64,000 nt of DNA from Takakia lepidozioides (Eukaryota > Streptophyta > Takakiopsida > Takakiales > Takakiaceae). The notes under the pieces were generated by a model, which was not told where the DNA came from, did no database searches, and worked only from the letters and a program-made list of their open reading frames with translations. The stretch spans positions 56,420,001 through 56,484,000 of the forward strand of contig CM060733.1 of assembly GCA_030704615.1 (NCBI GenBank), read 5' to 3'. Below are positions 57,537-64,000 of this stretch, piece after piece. Each line of letters begins with the position of its first letter. Within the stretch, counting starts at the first letter, position 1. Both the position numbers and the translations under genes were made by a program.

Positions 57537-58190
57537 ATGCCTACAGGGCATATTCAATACTACAATGAGGATACGCAAGCAACAAATACCATGTGCAAAT
57601 CAAAAAACAACAAAGGTGGTGAAGGTGCGCAACCTGCCAAAGAGAGGGCGGAAAAGAAGGATGAAGCAACTACAGACATTGGAAAATGCTCTGATGCGGG
57701 CAGAAGGGAAGACCCAGGCCCTGTCGGGGTTCAGCTGGCAGAAGAACAAGCTGCTGACAGCAACAACATGGAAGCAGAGTGGATACAAGTTGATTTTGAC
57801 AAACCTGAGTCCATCAGACAAGACATTAGAAGGCCCAAACAAAGAACACTGTGCAAAATTTGTAATAACATGAGACACAGTAGTCACACACTAACCCAAC
57901 ATGGGTCTTGGCAAACTTTCAGCAAAACTGAAACAATCACAGAAGCAAAAAAAAGGGCAAGACCTCAAGGGAAGATGTATGGAGTACCTTTTGCAGTGAT
58001 CAATGAGTACGTGGAAGGAGGAGAAGCTTATCCACTACCAAGCACGGAGTACATGATGCAACCAACAGCACAAGTATCATGTCAGTTCACTCATAATGAG
58101 CTGGAGGCACTGGATGAGTTGGATGAGATATACCATATAAGTGATCATACTCCAATAAGACTACAACAACACCCCACATCAACATGTTGA
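57537..58190 (+). CDS. Hypothetical protein, 217 codons
   Basis: An open frame with an ATG start, rich in Lys, Glu, Asn and Gln. Residues 106-117 (CKICNNMRHSSH) hold two cysteines and a histidine in a knuckle-like arrangement, and an acidic stretch ELEALDELDEI stands near the C terminus. A second frame of 102 codons overlaps it. I recognise no family. It lies next to the PPR relic with no splice-site evidence and no visible promoter. It could be a transposon remnant. Confidence 0.3.
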   Translation: MPTGHIQYYNEDTQATNTMCKSKNNKGGEGAQPAKERAEKKDEATTDIGKCSDAGRREDPGPVGVQLAEEQAADSNNMEAEWIQVDFDKPESIRQDIRRPKQRTLCKICNNMRHSSHTLTQHGSWQTFSKTETITEAKKRARPQGKMYGVPFAVINEYVEGGEAYPLPSTEYMMQPTAQVSCQFTHNELEALDELDEIYHISDHTPIRLQQHPTSTC

Positions 58191-59600
58191 CATGGGGAAG
58201 TGCAAAGAAGGCCAAAATAGGGGATGGGATGCCTATTCTGCAGAAATCCAGCCAAGACATCAAGGATTTAGGGCAAAAACATGGATTTGGTGATGCATTT
58301 CAGCGCTCTGTAGTCATCTACCTAGTGCAATTTTTATGACTCTGCCAAAGCCGTAGTCCTAAAAACGCTCATCTCTGGTAGTGACCCGAGGTCGTCGTTC
58401 GTAGCCCACCTAAGGTGGCAAGTTGATTTCTTTTATTCACTGTGAGTCTTGTCAGTTCTTCGCACACCAGCATCTGATACTCCGATCAACATGCTCGCAT
58501 TGTGAAGGACCGTGATCCATTGGGTATCCTTTAATGCACCATAGATTGCACAGTGACATGCCTCCATCGCCAAGGTTCCATGGAAGGTATTTAAATCTGA
58601 CCTCGTTTATTTTTGACATGGTTGTTCAAGGTAATATAGGTCCTTCAGTATAGGCTGAGGTAGGAGAAACCTCATCAGCACAGTAGTGAGTGTATGTCTA
58701 GCTCAGGATCAAGAGCCACACTCCCAATAGCTTGGATAGCATATCCTTTGATACTAGGTTGCAAAGGAGACTGGCTCAAGAAGCCGTCAGAGATCAACTG
58801 CTAGGGAAACACCCAGCATTGAGTCCACAATCAGACTCAGAGGAGAGAACACTGACAGCTCTTCAGAGATCGAGTGTTCACGAGTGGTTTCCTGTCGCGG
58901 CCCTTTGCCTTGAGGGGAGGGGGTCGGGACACAAGAGGGGCTGCCCTTGTGGTGGGGGCAGTGGCAACAATAAATACGGGGGCTGAAGCGCCCTTGAGTG
59001 CCCAAGGCACTCAAGGAGGCAGAGGCGCTCACTAGGTGGAGCCCCGCACACCGGGTTGCGGTGGGGGTGGTTCCACGAGGGGTGGTGGTAGCTTAGTGGG
59101 ACTTAGTGGGGGTGACATAGGACTCACCATGGGGCGGAGACCTTGTGGTGGGAGTCGTGGGGAGTCTTGGGACTCATCACGGTCCAATGGGGCCGTGGTG
59201 GGTGGGCCAAGACTCACCACGACTCATCACCGGGAATTAAGGGTTTTCGTGGTGGTTCGCCATAAAAGGATGGTGTTGTTTGTGAAACCCCCGCGGACAG
59301 TCACAGAAGTATATATAGGGAGTAGTAACCCCAAGAACGGTGCAAGCCCGTTGGTGACCAAAAACTAGTGAGTAAGCGTGCGAGCCGAAAATCGACCAAG
59401 GTGTGGGGAGCTGTTCCGGACTGCCAACATCCAAAGGGAATTTCCACTAGGCCTAAATTGAGAGAGGGTCTTATGGAGGAGAAAAGGGGGACCGTTATGT
59501 CTCGGTGAGCAGCCGAAGCTCCGAGTTGGCTCGAAGACCAGTTTGAGAGTTAGGCGCGTGCATCAAAGCAAGTAACTATGATTTGAAGGGGAGCTTACCG
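58191..59600. other. Upstream region of a Ty3-like relic
   Basis: No gene was recognised. A TATATATAG-type box at 59309-59318 within a GC-rich stretch could belong to the 5' LTR of the retroelement whose gag follows, but I could not find the matching 3' LTR in the window or define LTR ends. Confidence 0.35.
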
Positions 59601-59601
59601 A

Positions 59602-60340
59602 AGTGAGGTGCGCGACATTTCCCCTGTATCTAGTCCCCCTCATACACCACCGGCCACGTCAAGGAGCCCTTCGCCGTCGTTAATGTCAGTTATGGCACAT
59701 GTTCCAAGACCTCCCGAGGTACCTATTGTGGTCCCAGCAGGCCTGCCCCCATTAATGTTACCCAGGCATTTGTCTTGGTTTTCCGGGGAAGCACATGAAA
59801 ACCCAGAGTATCATGTGAAAAGCTTTATTCAGTGTTGCTATTCTAACCAAGCGTTAAACGATGCCTATTGGTAATTGATATGGTTTCCCACGACCATGAA
59901 GGGTAGGGCATCCACTTGGTATTGGCACCAGACGCCAGGTATATTCGTAACTTAGCAGCAGATTCGGGACGCATTTTTATATCATTTTCGAGCGGTCCAC
60001 CAGTTCACCAGTGTCTTGATGGCACTGGCCAGGATCAACCAAGGCCCCACATAGGAGGTAACGGACTTTGAAATGCGATTTCGGGAGTTGATGTGACTCC
60101 AAAACCCTTTAACCCCCCTAGATGATGGGGTATTGAAGGATTGTTTTCTGGGTGGATTACGAGAGACCACTCACTTTCATGTTTTGCAGCAAAGACCTGC
60201 AACACTGGTAGATGCCATACAAGCCAGCAAGGAATTCGACAGCATGCATCGTTAGGCACAACAGGCCAAGATGCCTGACTTTGCACTTCCATCATACATT
60301 ACGATCGAGCCCACATTAGAGGAAAAACGCGGAATAACCA
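59602..60340 (+). pseudogene. Ty3/gypsy-type gag relic
   Basis: The sequence translates as FSGEAHENPEYHVKSFIQCC, then KGRASTWYWHQTPG and FEMRFRELM, the capsid core pattern of plant Ty3-type gag proteins (F.G...DP..f...f......W...). Stops interrupt it at 59872, 59952, 60050, 60092 and 60254. Near 60350 it runs into accact-rich repeats, with no protease or polymerase following. It is unrelated in sequence to the gag of the methyltransferase element. Confidence 0.65.
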
Positions 60341-60359
60341 CTCTGGCAACCACTCATTT

Positions 60360-61160
60360 TGAGTGGGAAAAGATACCCAACCACTCTGGCATGTCTAGTG
60401 GTATAGAACTAGTGGATCTTGATTCAGCAGTGGTTAACGACATGACGTGTCCGAAGTGGTTAACGACAGTGGTTACGATCACTTGCCTCCGAGTCCAGCT
60501 GTTCGCTTACGTGAGTGGTAAAATAACCACTTGTGACGTGTCACAGTGGTAAGCCAAGTCACGTTTGACGTGTCATAGTGGCCCAACTAACCACTTCAGA
60601 ACATAGACCACTTCCACCGTATGCGACGTGGACGCAGCAACTCCGTCGATCATACTTAGCAATGGACGGACACATATCCGTATCAATATGGTTAGATGAT
60701 TATGGGCTCCATTATCTGGACACGTGGCGATATTGCAAATGAGCACGTGCCCTATTTTAGGGATGTGCTGAAAAATGCAATGACTTCCCAAACAACTCTG
60801 TGAGTGAGACTTAAATGACTCTAATAGTCATGATTTGAGAATAAACAATGTATATTATCACTGAATGTGTGGTTCTAATAGTATTGATATGTGCTAAAAC
60901 CACTTGCTGAGTGGTTCTACCAGTATCAATGTAGTGGTTAGGTTGTGTGCTAAAACCACTGACGAAGCGGTTCTACCAGTATTGATGTAGTGATTAGGTT
61001 GTGTGCTAAAACCACTGACGAAGTCATCCCACCAAGTAGGAACCATGTTTTTGAATTATTACTACCAGAGTGGTATGTAAGTGATTGGGGCTACATCTGG
61101 AGGAGTACAACCACTCTTGCATACTGTCACAGTCTTACATATACCACTGACAGAGTGATA
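60360..61160. repeat. Block rich in accact/agtggt words with a 56-base tandem array
   Basis: Three units starting with gtgctaaaaccact lie at 60891, 60947 and 61003, a period of 56 bases, within 60839-61030. Around them the words accact and agtggt recur in both orientations, as in subterminal regions of DNA transposons. No clear terminal repeat or target duplication was found. Confidence 0.6.
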
Positions 61161-61384
61161 TGTAAGTGATTCATACATTCCCATATAATTCTCCTACAAT
61201 TCCCATACATTCGAAGTGAATTTGCAAATCCAAATACTCTTGAAGATTCACCATTCAAAAAACAGAATAGAATCCAAGACAGTAAGTGTTGGAACAAAGT
61301 CAACAAAATCCAGCCATGATAGAAGGTGACACTATCTACGCTACGTCTCCGCAGGCATGCTAAAAGCCATGAACTACTTTCTGT

Positions 61385-62060
61385 CTTTTGGTCAGTGATA
61401 GACATCTACCCATGCAGGTTTCTTGTAGCTATTGATCCATAGGGAATCATAGATAACCTTATGCTTGAAATCTGGCCCTCTTGGATGAATCTGGACCCAC
61501 ACTCCATCCCTGCTCCTTCAGCTATCCATGCCTCTGCACAAACCACGCATACATCATTGTCTTGCTGCTAGCAGCTGACAATGACAGCCTACATCTGTTC
61601 TAGGAAACACCCAACTAAACTTATCACTCTAGTTCCTATGCTCAATTGCATCTACTACTCTTTGTAATCCATGGATAGCTGAAGGTCCAGATTCATCCAA
61701 GAGGGCCAGATTTCAGCAATAGGGTATGTCACCCTACAAATCGGACATTCATCTTTGGCTTGCTGCTAGCAGCTGACAATGACAGCCTAGAGTTGTTCCA
61801 GCAAACACCCCAACCCTACTTATCACACTAGTTCCTATGCTCAATTGCATCTGCTACTCTCTATAATCCAACATGCATTCACCTTCTTGCCTCGATCGTC
61901 CCACCATTGACTGGGGTCAGAAAAGTATTCATTCCACAGCTTCTCCTTATCTTTGTTACCCGTTTCTGGATACTTTATGTTGTCACATTGGCAGTATCAT
62001 GTCAGTCACTCCAAACTATTAAAGGTTCACTCAACCAGCTAACTTGCAGAATTCAACATG
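61385..62060 (-). pseudogene. Detached N-terminal module of a PPR gene (copy 3) with its 5' flank
   Basis: 61390-61505 is the reverse of the WVDGQL/PRGPDFK module but ends before the alanine run. The following 550 bases match the non-coding 5' flank of the copies at 54.7-55.0 kb and 57.1-57.4 kb (ctagttcctatgctcaattgc; agcttctcctcatct). Part of the module is also inverted at about 61675-61715, and the flank is partly duplicated (61570-61640 and 61775-61850). Confidence 0.6.
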
Positions 62061-62185
62061 GCCGATTCCAGGGCTGCCAGGCTTGCACAAGCATTGCAAA
62101 TGCACACAAACACAATGTGCTTCCCCCATCATTTGCTCATAGGTCTCCAAAGCCTCCATCCCACGTCCCTGCCGTGCATACCCTG

Positions 62186-62400
62186 GACCAAGCTGACTCT
62201 CCCAAGAACCTTGTAAACATCAGCGAGGACTTAAGTGCGCAGCAGTGATATGGCTTAGTGGGGCTTAGTGCTTGAGGGAAAAAAAAACATCGCATTGGTC
62301 CATGAGAACCACCATGGTGCAGTTAAGCGAGCAGAGATTGAAACACGACCTGCTAAGACCAAGCTGACTCTCCCAAGAACCTTGTAAACATCACGAAGAA
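62186..62400 (-). repeat. SINE-like repeat, headless copy
   Basis: 62297-62360 matches 62740-62804 (gtccatgagaaccaccatgg...gacctgctaagacca). The phrase accaagctgactctccc starts at both 62188 and 62359, forming a direct repeat that flanks the segment at a spacing of 171 bases. Confidence 0.55.
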
Positions 62401-62734
62401 TACCAAATCATGGTACTAACAGGAGCCAAAAGCCCACATTTGCAGGATGGACAAACTTCTTCACATCCTACATTAAGAAAAAGCCACACCCTGCGATTGC
62501 GATTGTCCCACCATCATGAAGGATCTGTAAAAAACCTCATGCGAGCTCTGCTCCGTGCTACAAATTCAGGGCCGAGTCTGATGAGAGGGCAAAACAGGCT
62601 GAAATAGGTCGAAGAAGAAGGTGCCCTCACCACATTGTCGTCGACCTTGTGTCATGACCCATGGAGGATTTGACAGACCATGAACCCAAACGGACCTCTT
62701 GTGTGTGCTGCTTGTGTCTGTAGTCAGGTAACGT

Positions 62735-62960
62735 CGGATTGTCCATGAGAACCACCACGGTGCAGCTGAGCGAGCAGAGATTGAAACGCGACCTGCTAAG
62801 ACCAACTTGCACGAGGACTTGGTGTGCGCAGCAGCGATAGGGCTTAGTGGGGCTTAGTAAGGCTTAGTGCATGAGGGGAAAAAAAAGACAACGCGAGGAG
62901 TTTGAACCCGCAACCCCGCGAAAAGCAGGAAGAGCCCTTACCAATACGCTACATGCACCC
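62735..62960 (-). mobile_element. tRNA-derived SINE
   Basis: The minus strand starts with tgggtgcatgtagcgtattg. It has A box tagcgtattgg (62941-62951) and B box gggttcaaactcc (62897-62909). The body includes repeated cttactaagccccactaagc and runs to about 62735. It differs in head sequence from the two SINEs at 36.9 and 38.9 kb. Confidence 0.65.
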
Positions 62961-63535
62961 ATTTGAAATTTTTCCGCAAAAGTATGTATATACTAGGGCT
63001 TCGCTTTGCTCCGCACTACTAGCGACGAATTCTGAGAACTATGTTCAATTTTTCACAAAAAAAGGGTGGGTCATCCCCACTGTGTTACATGCAGAGATCC
63101 CATGTTTTGTTTTTTCCTGGAAGAAAAATGGTGGATCTGCATTTCAACATTCAATTTTCACAAGCCGCATCAATCAATAACGACATATCCAAATACCCTT
63201 ACATTCACTGTATGAACTTTCAAGCATCCACCATGGGATTGGATCTTGGTGGGTTAAGGCTAGCTTTTGACAATATTCATGCAAGTTCGTCAAGGGCTCC
63301 ATCCAAAGCCACACCACGAGAAACAAACGAACATGTCCAAATTTAAGATGCTGAACAAACTTGTGCACAGGGCTGCCCCTCTCATCAAGCTCATTAAAAT
63401 TCGTATTCACTTCCATCTTCAAGCTTTGGAGAAGCTCCACCACCCCTTCAGTCAAGTGCAATTGTGAGCTGACTTCCTACCTATGCCGGGTAGACCCCAC
63501 TATCAGGAAATGGTGGATGGTCTGAGTAGCTACAC
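62961..63535. other. Unassigned DNA
   Basis: No gene was recognised; short frames on both strands have no family resemblance. Confidence 0.3.
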
Positions 63536-63544
63536 AGATCAATG

Positions 63545-64000
63545 AATGAAGCAAGACACTAGCATCTTTCCAAGAAAACATACATCATACATCTCAACAG
63601 CCTCCCTGCCATACTCATGCGGAGCATATGCTGCAATCATGGTCCTCCATGAAACCACATCATGTTGTGTCATATTGTCACCTGCGAGATGCGGCGTAGA
63701 TGTTGGATAGCAGCACATAACCTGCATGGTGGTTGGGATCGCACTTGAGAAGAGATTTTGCTGCATGTTCTGCTACCTCCACATCCCCATGAATTCTGGC
63801 AACAGCAAGCAAGGTCCCTCAAACCAGAGCATCTGGTTCAATTGGCATTTTGTTGATGAACTCGTCTGCCTCATCTCATCGGCCTACACGGCCAAGAAGG
63901 TCTATGATGCAGCAAAAATGCTCCACTGTAGGAGTGAGGCCGTGATCTCTACTCATGGAACCAAACAAGTGGTGGTCTTCATCCACCAGGCCTACATGCC
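63545..64000 (-). pseudogene. PLS-class PPR gene, E-domain end, decayed and cut by the window edge
   Basis: Read from 64000 down, the minus strand gives GLVDEDHHLFGSMSRDHGLT, then VEHFCCIIDLLGRVGR, a TGA, DEADEFINKMPIEPDALV, a TGA in place of the usual Trp, and GTLLAVARIHGDVEVAEHAA, then AGYVLLSNIYAASRR. This is the typical end of PLS PPR proteins including the E motif. It then jumps into another PPR piece (HDVVSWRTMIAAY) instead of E+ or DYW sequence, so two PPR fragments are fused. It is not functional. Confidence 0.75.

Overview
This window looks like nuclear DNA of a land plant, most likely a fern or another non-seed plant. The reasons are spliced single-copy plant genes with clean GT/AG junctions, plant-type TTTAGGG interstitial telomere repeats, a microbial-type terpene synthase of the class known from non-seed plants, many PLS-class PPR relics, and long introns full of retrotransposon debris. 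The species call is inference; the gene identities rest on motif and exon-by-exon reading.

Layout. 1-2.3 kb: a decayed PPR fragment and a 5'-truncated LINE. 4.6-19.6 kb (+): a complete 17-exon gene for F-box/LRR protein 15 (FBL15), whose introns hold fragments of the same LINE family. 19.6-28.2 kb: gene-poor, with two interstitial telomere patches each followed by palindromes, fragments of a second LINE family in both orientations, and one CACTA-like terminus. 28.2-38.4 kb: a nest of transposons. A hAT-type element with a perfect 8-bp target duplication (28207-38389) contains an LTR retroelement, a second hAT-type element (36312-37355, itself holding a tRNA-derived SINE) and two foldback elements. 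39.2-40.6 kb (-): a two-exon gene for mitochondrial ATP synthase subunit g. 41-45.5 kb (+): the gene for the minor-spliceosome protein U11/U12-65K, divergent from subunit g, with no N-terminal RRM visible. 46.4-46.7 kb: a minisatellite. 48.0-49.7 kb (+): an F-box/kelch gene without its first exon. 49.9-50.4 kb (-): a pseudogene of proteasome ATPase RPT4. 52.2-53.4 kb (-): an intact terpene synthase with a plastid-like leader. 54-64 kb: a graveyard of duplicated PPR gene pieces, a Ty3-like gag relic, tandem repeats and SINEs.

The most unusual object is the LTR element at 28628-36304. It carries a gag-like region with a CCHC knuckle, a retroviral-type aspartic protease and, where reverse transcriptase and integrase would be expected, a cytosine-5 DNA methyltransferase domain directly before the polypurine tract and 3' LTR. 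No RT or integrase is visible, so it looks like a non-autonomous gag-pro-methyltransferase element. Its LTRs are also circularly permuted in a way that would fit insertion from a two-LTR circle opened at an internal palindrome. The copy is decayed: in-frame stops, frame shifts, and WNV in place of the catalytic ENV.

The host genes do not form a pathway. They are ordinary plant housekeeping and regulatory genes (ubiquitin ligase adaptors, respiration, U12-type splicing) plus one specialised-metabolism gene, set in repeat-rich DNA.
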